Under the pieces are notes generated by a model. It was not told where the DNA came from. It did no database searches and saw only the letters and a list, made by a program, of their open reading frames with translations. A stretch of 64,000 nucleotides of DNA from Nocardioidaceae bacterium SCSIO 66511 (lineage in GTDB: Bacteria; Actinomycetota; Actinomycetes; Propionibacteriales; Nocardioidaceae). This document shows, piece after piece, positions 9,411 to 19,764 of the stretch (its first letter is position 1; the number at the start of each line of letters is the position of its first letter). The translations under genes were made by a program, and so were the position numbers. The stretch spans positions 4,216,001-4,280,000 of the forward strand of contig CP095846.1 of assembly GCA_023100825.1 (NCBI GenBank), given 5' to 3'.

Positions 9411-9449
9411 AGCCAATAGACTCACACAATGGACCGTATCGAGGATCCG
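9411..9449. promoter_or_regulatory. Very short divergent control region of the osmoprotectant transporter
   Basis: Only 39 bp separate the inferred starts of permease (9410, minus) and ATPase (9450, plus), with a GAGG ribosome site for the ATPase inside it. Two back-to-back promoters cannot fit entirely here, so at least one must lie inside a coding region or a start must be internal to those proposed. No clear inverted repeat was seen. Confidence 0.4.
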
Positions 9450-10610
9450 ATGATCGTGCTCGACGGCGTCTCCAAGACGTACCCGGGCGGCAAGCTCGCG
9501 GTCGACGACCTGGACCTCGAGGTCGCCGACGGCTCGCTGGTGACACTGGTCGGCCCGTCCGGTTGCGGCAAGTCGACCACACTGAAGATGGTCAACCGGC
9601 TGATCGAGCCGACGTCGGGGCGCATCCTGCTCGACGGTGACGACGTCACTTCGGTCGATCCGGTCAAGCTGCGCCGGCGCATGGGCTACGTGATCCAGCA
9701 GGTCGGCCTGTTTCCGCACCAAGACATTCGTACGAACGTCTCGACCGTTCCCGACCTGCTCGGCTGGAACCGCAAACAGGCGGCCGCGCGCGCCGACGAG
9801 CTGCTCGACCTGGTGGGGCTCGACCCGGGCGAGTTCGGCGCCCGCTACCCGCACCAGCTGTCGGGCGGGCAGCGTCAGCGCGTCGGCGTCGCCCGCGCTT
9901 TGGCGGCCGATCCGCCGGTGCTGTTGATGGATGAACCGTTCGGGGCGGTCGACCCGGTGGTTCGCGCCCGCCTGCAGGACCAATTCCTCGAACTCCAGTC
10001 GGAGCTGCGCAAGACGGTGCTGCTGGTCACCCACGACATCGAGGAGGCGGTCAAGCTCGGCGACGCCGTCGCGGTGTTCGCGCCGAGCGGCCGCATCGCC
10101 CAGTACGACACGCCCGCCGCCGTACTCGGCGCACCGGCCGACGACTTCGTCGCCGAGTTCGTGGGCGCGGAGCGCGGGCTGCGCCGGCTCGCCGTCACCG
10201 AGATCGACGACTCAGACCTCGTACACGCGCCGATGGTGCGTACGACCGACTCGCTCGCCGAGGCACGCGTACTCCTCGACGCCGAGGATGCGCGCTGGGC
10301 CGTCGTGCTCGACGCGGACGACAACCTTCGCGGCTGGGTCGCCACCGATTCGCTCGAGGGCCCGGGCGTCGTCGGCGACCGGGCGCGGCGGATGGAGGCG
10401 TACGTCCCCCGTGACGCCGCGCTCAAGGAGGCGCTGTCGACGATGTTGCGTCACGACGCCGGCTGGGTCGCCGTACTCGACGGCGACCGACTCGCGGGCG
10501 TACTCACGCCCGACTCCCTGCACGGCGCCCTACGCCGGTCGGTGATCGCCGCCGACGAGGGCGTCGAGGTGGCCGATATCGATCTGGAGGCCGCTGGCCC
10601 GTTGCACTAG
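9450..10610 (+). CDS. Osmoprotectant ABC transporter ATP-binding protein with tandem CBS domains (OpuA/ProV type)
   Basis: This 386-residue protein is counted from ATG 9450, which has GAGG 5 nt upstream; an ATG at 9429 is in frame but has no ribosome site. The ATPase domain has Walker A GPSGCGKSTT, Q-loop YVIQQVGLFPH, signature [15 protein letters not shown], Walker B VLLMDEPFGAVD and the switch His in VTHDIEEA. The last about 140 residues form two CBS modules (AVVLDADDNLRGWV, then VAVLDGDRLAGVL), which in OpuA sense ionic strength or nucleotides and gate transport. It energises the two permeases encoded divergently. It is convergent with the next gene, 11 bp apart. Confidence 0.92.
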   Translation: MIVLDGVSKTYPGGKLAVDDLDLEVADGSLVTLVGPSGCGKSTTLKMVNRLIEPTSGRILLDGDDVTSVDPVKLRRRMGYVIQQVGLFPHQDIRTNVSTVPDLLGWNRKQAAARADELLDLVGLDPGEFGARYPHQLSGGQRQRVGVARALAADPPVLLMDEPFGAVDPVVRARLQDQFLELQSELRKTVLLVTHDIEEAVKLGDAVAVFAPSGRIAQYDTPAAVLGAPADDFVAEFVGAERGLRRLAVTEIDDSDLVHAPMVRTTDSLAEARVLLDAEDARWAVVLDADDNLRGWVATDSLEGPGVVGDRARRMEAYVPRDAALKEALSTMLRHDAGWVAVLDGDRLAGVLTPDSLHGALRRSVIAADEGVEVADIDLEAAGPLH

Positions 10611-10621
10611 CGACCTGAGGC

Positions 10622-11194
10622 TCAGGCCTCCTTGCGCTGCGGCTCCTGGGTGAGGGTGGCGGTCGTCTGCTCCCAGCTCATCAGGTCGACGATGGTCGGC
10701 AGATCCGCGCCGTCCCAGGTCGCCAGAGCATCGACGGAGGCCGCCTGCTCGGCGGTCATGTCCTCGACCGACGACTGCAACTCGGCGGCACGCTCGGCTT
10801 GCTCACGGGCCCGACGCTCAGCGTCGTCGGCACGGCGCTCCGACAGCTTGAGCGTCCCGCGCAGCGTCACGATCGTCTGATCGCGATCGGCGAGCCGCTC
10901 GGTCATCGCGGTGGCGAACGTATCGTGCTCGGCCTGCCTGATCACGGCAAGCTCTTGATAGCTCTGCGCCTGGGCAGCCCGATCGGCGGCCCAGTCGCGG
11001 CGGGTCTGCAGGATCTCATTCCGCATGATGCGAAGCGCGCAGAAACCGGCAAGGACGGCGAACAGGCTCGAAGGTATGAGCATCGCGACATTGGCGGCGA
11101 TAGCGGACGGCACTACGGCGAGAGCTGCGACCACCAACAGGGAAGTGGCAACGACAATTCTGACGCTGCGCTGGCGACGGCGACTCTTTGACAT
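10622..11194 (-). CDS. Membrane-anchored coiled-coil protein, unknown function
   Basis: The 190-residue protein has a basic N-terminus, two hydrophobic segments (about 12-33 and 38-58) forming a hairpin or paired helices, then a long charged, Ala/Arg/Glu-rich helix (about 60-155). That helix includes RRADDAERRAREQAERAAEL, which is strongly coiled-coil in character. The tail is short and acidic. No catalytic motif or known family is recognised. It is monocistronic, convergent with the osmoprotectant ATPase gene and about 160 bp from the DUF3180 gene upstream. A structural or scaffolding role at the membrane is only a guess. Confidence 0.65.
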   Translation of the reverse strand: MSKSRRRQRSVRIVVATSLLVVAALAVVPSAIAANVAMLIPSSLFAVLAGFCALRIMRNEILQTRRDWAADRAAQAQSYQELAVIRQAEHDTFATAMTERLADRDQTIVTLRGTLKLSERRADDAERRAREQAERAAELQSSVEDMTAEQAASVDALATWDGADLPTIVDLMSWEQTTATLTQEPQRKEA

Positions 11195-11358
11195 GCGCCA
11201 AGACTAGGTGTGCGGCGCCGCGTCAGACCGCCCGCCACGCCGCCGCGAAATGTAACAACTCGGCAAGTTTCATTGGTGGTTCGCTAACGGACCCGCCCGT
11301 GGCTCGTTATGTCACTTTCCGTGACGAAGTGGCCGTACGCTGCGTTGCGGATCGGCCG

Positions 11359-11847
11359 TCAAGTGCTCGAGGACCCCGAGGCTTCGTCGTCGTCCTTCGG
11401 TACCTCACAGGCGCGTTCCAGGAGCACCGCGGCGATCACGACGACGACACCGGCGAGCGCGGTGACACCCGCATGGATCACGCGTTCCTGGCCGAGCTCG
11501 GTATCCATCGCATCGACGAAGCTGAGGGTGAAACCCGAGTAGCCACCCACCACGAGTGCACCCACGATCGCGCTCGCCTTGGCGAGTACGAGCTGGCGTA
11601 CCGCACGGTCGGAGGACATCCGCTCTCGCCGCTTGTGCACCGACTGGTGCGTTGCGTACGCGAGCCAGCCGAGGACCGCGGCGAGGAAGACCAATGCGAT
11701 CGAGGCCGTCCACGGCACGGTCGGCGCGGAGTTGTCGAAGCTCTCGAACAGCGGCCGGATCGCTCGTCCCGCGATCAGGCCGATCGCGGCGACGATCGCC
11801 AGCGTGACGGCGGAGACCCGCCCCAACCGTGGAGGATTGGGAGTCAC
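11359..11847 (-). CDS. DUF3180 family membrane protein
   Basis: This 162-residue protein has four hydrophobic helices, at about 12-30, 47-64, 87-107 and 124-143. It matches the actinobacterial DUF3180 pattern: a short N-terminus, paired helices, a basic loop (HKRRERMSSDRAVRQLVLAKASA), then paired helices and an acidic tail. The family is almost always encoded right after folK, as here, where the start overlaps the folK stop by 4 nt. Its function is unknown. The tight coupling with the folate operon suggests co-expression rather than proven folate work. It is the last gene of the folE-folP-folB-folK operon. Confidence 0.85.
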   Translation of the reverse strand: MTPNPPRLGRVSAVTLAIVAAIGLIAGRAIRPLFESFDNSAPTVPWTASIALVFLAAVLGWLAYATHQSVHKRRERMSSDRAVRQLVLAKASAIVGALVVGGYSGFTLSFVDAMDTELGQERVIHAGVTALAGVVVVIAAVLLERACEVPKDDDEASGSSST

Positions 11848-12407
11848 AGCACGATCTCGAGGTCCTCACGCCGCTTGATGCCACTGGTGTCGAGGTTGCG
11901 GATCAGATCGGCGACGAAACCCTTCTCCGGGATCTCGCCCTCGATGTCGATGTCCATCCACGGCTGGAGTACGAACGCCCGCTCATGCGCGCGCGGATGC
12001 GGCAGAACCAACGTCTCGTCACGGGCGATCCGGTCGCCGACCACGATCAGATCGACGTCGAGCGTACGGGGATCGTTCTTGTTCGTACGCTCGCGGCCGA
12101 ACGCGTCCTCAACGGCCAGGCATCGGTCGAGCAGGGTGTGCACCGTGAGCGTCGTGTCGACGAGCAGCACGATGTTGATGAAGTCACGCGACCCGGGTGG
12201 CGCGCCGACCGGCACGGTCTCGTAGACGGGCGAGACCGAGACGACTGTCACCTCGGGTGTATCGGCGAGGGCGGCGGCGCCGCCCTGCACATTGTTGAAG
12301 CGCTCCCCGAGATTGGAGCCTAATGCGAGCACGGCTTGCCGAATCGGGCGCATGCCGCCCGTCATCGTGTCGGCGTCCAGCTCGAATGGGTTGGGGGTCT
12401 CGGTCAC
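11844..12407 (-). CDS. folK: 2-amino-4-hydroxy-6-hydroxymethyldihydropteridine diphosphokinase (HPPK)
   Basis: This 187-residue cytosolic enzyme transfers pyrophosphate from ATP to the pterin alcohol before it condenses with p-aminobenzoate. Diagnostic segments are LALGSNLGERFNNV (about 28-41), the pterin/ATP region PVYETVPVGAPPGSRDFINI and the HPPK signature RTLDVDLIVVGD, followed by LPHPRAHERAFVLQPW. The first about 20 residues form an extra leader, and internal starts at Met15 or Met19 are possible. The start overlaps the end of folB by 4 nt (ATGA), indicating coupled translation within the folate operon. Confidence 0.95.
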   Translation of the reverse strand: MTETPNPFELDADTMTGGMRPIRQAVLALGSNLGERFNNVQGGAAALADTPEVTVVSVSPVYETVPVGAPPGSRDFINIVLLVDTTLTVHTLLDRCLAVEDAFGRERTNKNDPRTLDVDLIVVGDRIARDETLVLPHPRAHERAFVLQPWMDIDIEGEIPEKGFVADLIRNLDTSGIKRREDLEIVL

Positions 12408-12781
12408 GTTCGACTCCGCTCTATCGTCACGGCAACGTCGTCAAACGCCACCGCGATGGGCGCTGCTGGCTTGTGCACCGTCACCTCGGTCCATTGCACC
12501 AGATCATGGGCCAACACGCGGTCGGCGATGCGCTGGGCAAGGGTCTCGATGAGATCCACTGGCTCTGACGCGATGACGTCATGAACCTCTAGGGTCAACG
12601 ATCCGTAGTCGACAGTACGCGATAGGTCGTCGGCCGCTGCGGCGGGTCCGGTGTCGAGGCCGAGTACGAGATCGACGACGAAGGGCTGACCCACTCGACG
12701 CTCATGCTCCAGAACGCCGTGCCGGCCATGAGCGGAGATTCCCGAGACAGAGATGCGATCCAGGCCTTGCGGACAGGTCAC
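12404..12781 (-). CDS. folB: Dihydroneopterin aldolase
   Basis: The 125-residue enzyme cleaves dihydroneopterin to 6-hydroxymethyl-dihydropterin and glycolaldehyde, the step before FolK. It has the expected SGISAHGRHGVLEHERRVGQ N-terminal strand and active-site Glu, the RTVDYGSLTLEVHDVI region and LIETLAQRIADRVL (substrate-anchoring Glu). It ends with VTVHKPAAPIAVAFDDVAV, carrying the catalytic Lys. It overlaps the genes on both sides by 4 nt, consistent with one coupled message. Confidence 0.95.
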   Translation of the reverse strand: MTCPQGLDRISVSGISAHGRHGVLEHERRVGQPFVVDLVLGLDTGPAAAADDLSRTVDYGSLTLEVHDVIASEPVDLIETLAQRIADRVLAHDLVQWTEVTVHKPAAPIAVAFDDVAVTIERSRT

Positions 12782-13206
12782 TCTTCATCCCCCTCTTCAA
12801 CGATGACGACCGGCGACGCATGTCGCATCAAGAGTAGCCAACCACGTCGGTCGCGTACGAAGACGTTGGTGGCGACCGCCTTGCCACCGGCAAAGGTGTC
12901 GGTCGACTCACCCTCGGCCTCGGCGAGGACGTTCTCGGTACAGGTCACGACCGCGGTGTCGTCGCCGGCGAAGGTCACCGACACATCGGTCAGGAAGAAC
13001 TGGATGTAGCCGGTGTTGGCCATCACCATCGACCACGAACGCGACACGGTCGCCTGCCCGCGCAACGGCTCTGACCCCGGGTGGATGCACACCACGTCGT
13101 CACGGTCGGCCCACAACGAGCGCATCAGATCGATGTCGCCGCCCTCGATGGCGTCGTAGACGCTCTGGTTGGCGTTCAGCACGGAGCGCGTACGGTCGTC
13201 AGCCAC
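12778..13206 (-). CDS. NTF2/SnoaL-like protein in the folate operon
   Basis: This 142-residue protein starts at GTG 13206 with an AAGGTGG ribosome site; the longer upstream frame only shadows folP. The fold is the NTF2-like cone, with helix RSVLNANQSVYDAIEGGDIDLM, strand VVCIHPGSEPLRG and later strands VTFAGDDTAVVTCTENV and GWLLLMRHASPVVI. Such proteins may be enzymes or binding proteins; no catalytic set can be assigned. It overlaps the end of folP by 8 nt and the start of folB by 4 nt, so it is embedded in the folate operon. A folate-related role is plausible but not shown. Confidence 0.8.
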   Translation of the reverse strand: MADDRTRSVLNANQSVYDAIEGGDIDLMRSLWADRDDVVCIHPGSEPLRGQATVSRSWSMVMANTGYIQFFLTDVSVTFAGDDTAVVTCTENVLAEAEGESTDTFAGGKAVATNVFVRDRRGWLLLMRHASPVVIVEEGDEE

Positions 13207-14026
13207 GCGACCACCTTGCCACCACTCGCACGGCGTCGGCGCTCGGGCGTACGTCGTGCACTCGTACGCACCATGCGCCGGCGGCGGCCGCCAGGGCCGT
13301 GACCGCGGCCGAGGCGGCATCACGGTCGTCAGTCGGGGCGAGCGTGCCGTCGGATGCCGCGAGGAGCTCGCCGAGGAACCGTTTGCGGCTCGCAGCGACG
13401 AGGACCGGGAACCCGAGCTCCCCGAACGCATCGAGGCCGTTGAGGATCGTCCAGTTCTGGTCGCCGGTCTTGGAGAAGCCGAGACCGGGGTCGACGACCA
13501 GCCGCTCGGGGTGTACGCCCAGCTCGAGGGCACGGTCGATCGCCGGTCGCATCTCCGCAATCACGTCGCGTACGACGTCGTCGTACGCGGTGTGCTCCTG
13601 CCCCTGCATCACGGCAGAGTGCTGACGCCAGTGCATGAGGACGAACGGTACGCCCGACTCCGCTGCCACCTCGAGCATCCGCGGGTCGGCGCGACCGCCG
13701 GATACGTCGTTGACGATTCCTGCGCCCGCCGCGAGTGCCTGCTCGGCGACCTCGGAGCGCATCGTGTCGACCGAGATCAGGTGACCATCGTCGGCGAGCG
13801 CGCGTACGACCGGGACGACCCGTCGCAGCTCCTCCTCGGGCTCGACTCGGTTCGCACCCGGACGCGTCGACTCACCGCCGACGTCGACGATGTCGGCGCC
13901 CTGTGCGAACAGCGCGCGACCGTGCTCGATCGCCCGGTCGGTGTCGAACCAGCGACCGCCGTCGGAGAACGAGTCGGGCGTGACGTTGACGACCCCCATC
14001 ACCTGGGTCCGCTGCGGGCCGGTCAC
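13199..14026 (-). CDS. folP: Dihydropteroate synthase
   Basis: This 275-residue TIM-barrel enzyme condenses 6-hydroxymethyl-dihydropterin pyrophosphate with p-aminobenzoate and is the sulfonamide target. Signature segments are [15 protein letters not shown] (about 10-24), [14 protein letters not shown] (about 45-58), [19 protein letters not shown], the substrate-binding [10 protein letters not shown] and the phosphate-binding [10 protein letters not shown]. Its length is normal. The start overlaps the folE stop (ATGA), and the gene lies in the order folE-folP-NTF2-folB-folK-DUF3180. Confidence 0.96.
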   Translation of the reverse strand: MTGPQRTQVMGVVNVTPDSFSDGGRWFDTDRAIEHGRALFAQGADIVDVGGESTRPGANRVEPEEELRRVVPVVRALADDGHLISVDTMRSEVAEQALAAGAGIVNDVSGGRADPRMLEVAAESGVPFVLMHWRQHSAVMQGQEHTAYDDVVRDVIAEMRPAIDRALELGVHPERLVVDPGLGFSKTGDQNWTILNGLDAFGELGFPVLVAASRKRFLGELLAASDGTLAPTDDRDAASAAVTALAAAAGAWCVRVHDVRPSADAVRVVARWSRG

Positions 14027-14592
14027 GAACGCCCGATGAGGCCCATCGCCTCGGCTCGGGTTGCAGGGTCACGCAACTGACCCCGAACGGCGCTGGTAAC
14101 GGTCTTGGCCTCCGCTTTGCGTACGCCGCGCATCGACATACAGAGGTGCTCGGCCTCGATAACCACGATCGCGCCGCGCGGATCGAGCAGCTCGATCAGT
14201 GCGTCGGCGATCTGTGTGGTGAGCCGCTCCTGCACCTGTAGCCGACGGCCGAAGACGTCGACGAGTCGGGCGAGCTTCGACAGGCCCGCCACTCGGCCGT
14301 GCGTGCCTGGGATGTAGCCGACATGGGCGTACCCGGTGAACGGCACCAGGTGATGCTCACACATCGACCACAGCTCGATGTTTCGTACCAGCACCAGCTC
14401 GTCGTGGTCGACGGCGAACGTGGTGCTGAGGGCATCCTCTGCCGTCAACGTATTGCCGACGAGGATCTCGGCGTACGCGCGAGCAACTCGGCGCGGGGTG
14501 TCCCGCAGACCCTCGCGGTCGGGGTCTTCGCCGACGGCGATCAGCAGCTCGCGTACGGCCTTCTCAGCGCGCGCGTGGTCGACACCGTCCAT
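14023..14592 (-). CDS. folE: GTP cyclohydrolase I
   Basis: This 189-residue enzyme converts GTP to dihydroneopterin triphosphate, the first step of folate synthesis. Zinc ligands are visible in [11 protein letters not shown] (Cys and His, about 81-91) and in the [12 protein letters not shown] block (second Cys, about 149-160). The N-terminal region [20 protein letters not shown] and [23 protein letters not shown] are also family hallmarks. It lies 9 nt downstream of ftsH on the same strand, the usual actinobacterial arrangement. Confidence 0.97.
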   Translation of the reverse strand: MDGVDHARAEKAVRELLIAVGEDPDREGLRDTPRRVARAYAEILVGNTLTAEDALSTTFAVDHDELVLVRNIELWSMCEHHLVPFTGYAHVGYIPGTHGRVAGLSKLARLVDVFGRRLQVQERLTTQIADALIELLDPRGAIVVIEAEHLCMSMRGVRKAEAKTVTSAVRGQLRDPATRAEAMGLIGRS

Positions 14593-14601
14593 GGCGAGTC
14601 G

Positions 14602-16629
<2,028 letters not shown>

Positions 16630-16634
16630 GATCG

Positions 16635-16653
16635 GGGGCGCGCCCCACTCCTT
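16635..16653 (-). promoter_or_regulatory. ftsH ribosome site with GC-palindrome spacer
   Basis: On the minus strand AAGGAGT (16647-16653) is followed by the perfect 12-bp palindrome GGGGCGCGCCCC (16635-16646), then five bases and the ATG at 16629. The linear spacing from ribosome site to start is about 18 nt, too long for efficient initiation. If the palindrome folds as a four-pair hairpin the effective spacing falls to about 6 nt. Seen directly; the functional reading is inference. Confidence 0.4.
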
Positions 16654-16784
16654 CTAGAACCGGGTACTCAGACAACAGACGTTACACGGGGCGCCGTGTG
16701 GACAGGCGCGCGCGTACGCGTATGCGTGTAGTTTCAACGAACCGTCAGAGCGCGGTGTTCCCGGATGTGTTTGCGTGTGCAACG

Positions 16785-17342
<558 letters not shown>

Positions 17343-17423
17343 GCGTGCTCCCGTTGTGCGTCCCGAGGTTGTCGCGGTCAGCCTGCCACAGGTGCGGTGC
17401 GGTCGGTACGCGACGGTCAGGCG

Positions 17424-17672
17424 GGCCCCGCGCGTACCAGCGGCAATGGCAACCGTCCAGTTTGCACGGCAAATCTGCCATGCAACGCGGTGCTTCACCA
17501 TGTTTACCTGGTGAAGCACCACCGACAGACCCCGCGAAAGCCGACCGGAACGAGATAGCCGCCAAGCGACCGAACCGAAGTGGCTGCTCCGCGCGTCGCC
17601 GCGTCTTTCCCGACCCAAGAAGCGGGAGAGCCGACAGGGAGCCGGAACCGGGCAGGCTGGTAGTCGTTCCAA
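17424..17672. repeat. Intergenic structured repeat, copy A (modules Y and inverted X)
   Basis: This fills most of the 349-bp gap between hpt and tilS. Core Y (about 17424-17525) has two hairpins. The first is at 17462-17485, with one mismatch. The second is a perfect 12-bp stem with an 8-nt loop (17489-17520). Module X follows in inverted orientation (about 17560-17672). It contains the 16-mer CGCGTCGCCGCGTCTT at 17592-17607, whose reverse complement occurs at 24529-24544 and 52538-52553; the same-strand form recurs at 52820-52835. The X module on the left side is absent. Translated frames here are not genes. Confidence 0.8.
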
Positions 17673-17691
17673 AGAAGCCGATTTGACTGGC

Positions 17692-18663
17692 TCAGCGCTC
17701 GAACGTGATCCACACTCCCGTACGCCGGGCGGTCACCTTGCCGGGGAGGTCGATGTGCTTCTGACCGTGCCACTCGGTGACCAGCCGTTCGATCTCGACG
17801 ACGTGCGCGGCCGTGAGGTCGGCGGCAGGGCACCCCATCCGCAACGCGTGGCGCCGGATCACCCGGGTACGCATGGCCCGCGGTAGCGCCGCGAGAACCG
17901 CGACCTCGAGGCGATCGCCGTCGTGCGCTTCCCACCCTGCCTCGGTCACGAGGTCGTCGAGGTGGTCGGCGTCGGCTCGCAGCAGGCCAGCGGTCCGCGC
18001 GAGCGCCTCTCGCACCCCGGGACCGAGCGCGGCCTCCAGAGCGGGCAGGGCGTCCTTTCGTACCCGCACGCGCGTGTACGAACGATCCTCGTTGTGCGGG
18101 TCGTCCCACCAGGTCAGCCCGCTCGCCTCGCACACCGATCGGGTCTGCGTACGCGAGAACGCGAGGAACGGTCGACGCCACAGACCGTCGACCGGCGCCA
18201 TGCCGGCGAGAGAGCGCGCTCCGGAGCCGCGACCCAGGCCAAGCAGAACCGTCTCGGCCTGGTCGTCGAGGGTGTGTGCGAGGAGTACGGCGGCCGCGCC
18301 GTGGCGCTCGGCGACGGCTGCGAGCGCGTCGTACCTCGCCGTACGCGCGGCGCCTTCCGGCCCACTGTCGGATCCGACCTCGACTCGTACGACCTCGACC
18401 GGTGAGAGTCCGAGTGCCCGCGCGTTGTCGGCTGCACGTGCGGCGACCGTCGCCGATCCGTCCTGCAACCCGTGGTCGATCACGACCGCGCCGGCGGTCA
18501 GGTCGATACGCGGCGCGACGAACGCCGCTGCCGCGGCAAGAGCAAGAGAATCGGCACCGCCCGACAGCGCGACGAGCACCATCGACCCTTTGCCGAGACC
18601 GGCGACGCTGTCGCGTACGAGCGCACGCGCCCGGGCCACATCAGGGTGTGGCTTGCCACCCAT
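17692..18663 (-). CDS. tilS: tRNA(Ile)-lysidine synthase
   Basis: This 323-residue enzyme lysinylates C34 of the tRNA-Ile CAU anticodon, changing its identity and decoding. The PP-loop SGGADSLALA (about 34-43) binds ATP, and GSGARSLAGM and RRPFLAFSRTQT are typical of the N-terminal domain. The C-terminal part is short, as in other actinobacterial TilS. The start is ATG 18663, one nucleotide after the TGA of the metallopeptidase gene, which indicates coupling. The longer upstream frame only shadows that gene. The downstream hpt gene is now separated by repeat copy A. Confidence 0.93.
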   Translation of the reverse strand: MGGKPHPDVARARALVRDSVAGLGKGSMVLVALSGGADSLALAAAAAFVAPRIDLTAGAVVIDHGLQDGSATVAARAADNARALGLSPVEVVRVEVGSDSGPEGAARTARYDALAAVAERHGAAAVLLAHTLDDQAETVLLGLGRGSGARSLAGMAPVDGLWRRPFLAFSRTQTRSVCEASGLTWWDDPHNEDRSYTRVRVRKDALPALEAALGPGVREALARTAGLLRADADHLDDLVTEAGWEAHDGDRLEVAVLAALPRAMRTRVIRRHALRMGCPAADLTAAHVVEIERLVTEWHGQKHIDLPGKVTARRTGVWITFER

Positions 18664-18664
18664 T

Positions 18665-19732
18665 TCAGCCGTGTACGCGCGCGAGCCAGGTGTCGGGCTC
18701 GGCGATCTCTGCCTTCGACGGCACATTCGCGGGCTCGGCCCAGACGGCGTTGAATCCATCGTGGCCGACCTTGTCGACGACGGCACGTACGAACGTCGCA
18801 CCGTCGCGGTACTGCCGGATCTTGGCATCGAGGCCGAGTAGCCGCCGCAGCAGCGAGTCGAGCCCGCCCTTGCCCTTGCGTCGTTGATTGAACCGTTTGC
18901 GGATCTTGCGCACGGACGGGATGACTTCGGGTCCGACGCCGTCCATCACGACGTCCGCATGCCCCTCGAGCAGTGACATGACGCCGGTCATCTGGTCGAC
19001 CACCTCGCGTTGGCGGGGGTTCTGCAACACGTCGACGATGCTGCTGTCCGGCTCGCCGCGGAGTACGCGGCCGAGTTCGGCAGCGCCGTCGGACATCAGC
19101 CGGCTGATGCCGTTCGGGTCGACCTCCGTCGACTCGACGAACGATGCGATCAAGCCCTGGACGTGGTCGCGCAACCACGGCACGGCGGTGAACTGGACGC
19201 GATGTGTCTCCTCGTGCAGGCACACCCACAGCCGGAAGTCGCGGGGATCGACGTCGAGCTCACGCTCGACGGTCACGATGTTCGGTGCGACGAGCAGCAA
19301 CCGGCCGGTCTCCTGTGCGCTGCCTTCCCAGAACGGGTCGAACTGGCCGAGCACCTTACTCGACATGAACGCGAGAAGGGCCCCGACCTCGGCACCGGCG
19401 ACCTTGGCGCCAACCAGGCGCGTCGGACCCTTCGGATACTTGCCGGACTCGGCGATCTTGGCCTCGAGTATGGACAGGATGGACGCAAAGCCTTCGGTGT
19501 TGGCAGTGACCCAGCCCGGACGGTCGACCACCAGGATCGGAGCCGACGCCGTACGCGCGTGCAGCCCGGTGTACTCGCGTACCGGCCCCTCGGAGGCCTC
19601 CGCACCTTCGCGCAGCTCGGCGACCGCCGCCGCGATCTCTTCGGCCGGGATCTCTGGACCCGGCCGTACGAATCGGCCGGCCGTCTGGCGCGCGAACTCC
19701 CAGTCGACCATCGAAGGCGGTTTGTCGGTCAT
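18665..19732 (-). CDS. Zinc-dependent metallopeptidase (DUF2342 / F420-biosynthesis-associated type)
   Basis: The protein is about 355 residues from ATG 19732 (MTDKPPSMVDWEFA); an in-frame extension to 19783 would overlap dacB. The zinc-peptidase motif HEETH with following RVQF is at about residue 177-184 (LWVCLHEETHRVQF), and a second metal-region helix LLEGHADVVMDGVG follows at about 250-263. These are the features of the actinobacterial DUF2342 family. The substrate is unknown. It lies between dacB and tilS on the same strand, a conserved actinobacterial neighbourhood, with its stop one base before the tilS start. Confidence 0.85.
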   Translation of the reverse strand: MTDKPPSMVDWEFARQTAGRFVRPGPEIPAEEIAAAVAELREGAEASEGPVREYTGLHARTASAPILVVDRPGWVTANTEGFASILSILEAKIAESGKYPKGPTRLVGAKVAGAEVGALLAFMSSKVLGQFDPFWEGSAQETGRLLLVAPNIVTVERELDVDPRDFRLWVCLHEETHRVQFTAVPWLRDHVQGLIASFVESTEVDPNGISRLMSDGAAELGRVLRGEPDSSIVDVLQNPRQREVVDQMTGVMSLLEGHADVVMDGVGPEVIPSVRKIRKRFNQRRKGKGGLDSLLRRLLGLDAKIRQYRDGATFVRAVVDKVGHDGFNAVWAEPANVPSKAEIAEPDTWLARVHG

Positions 19733-19764
19733 GGCGCCAACGTTACGTTGATCATGGTGACCGG

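Noticed and set aside
8742-10034. 430-codon minus frame extending the permease
   Set aside because: The first about 200 residues run antisense through the ATPase gene and have no membrane or transporter features. The permease starts at GTG 9410 (or 9425).
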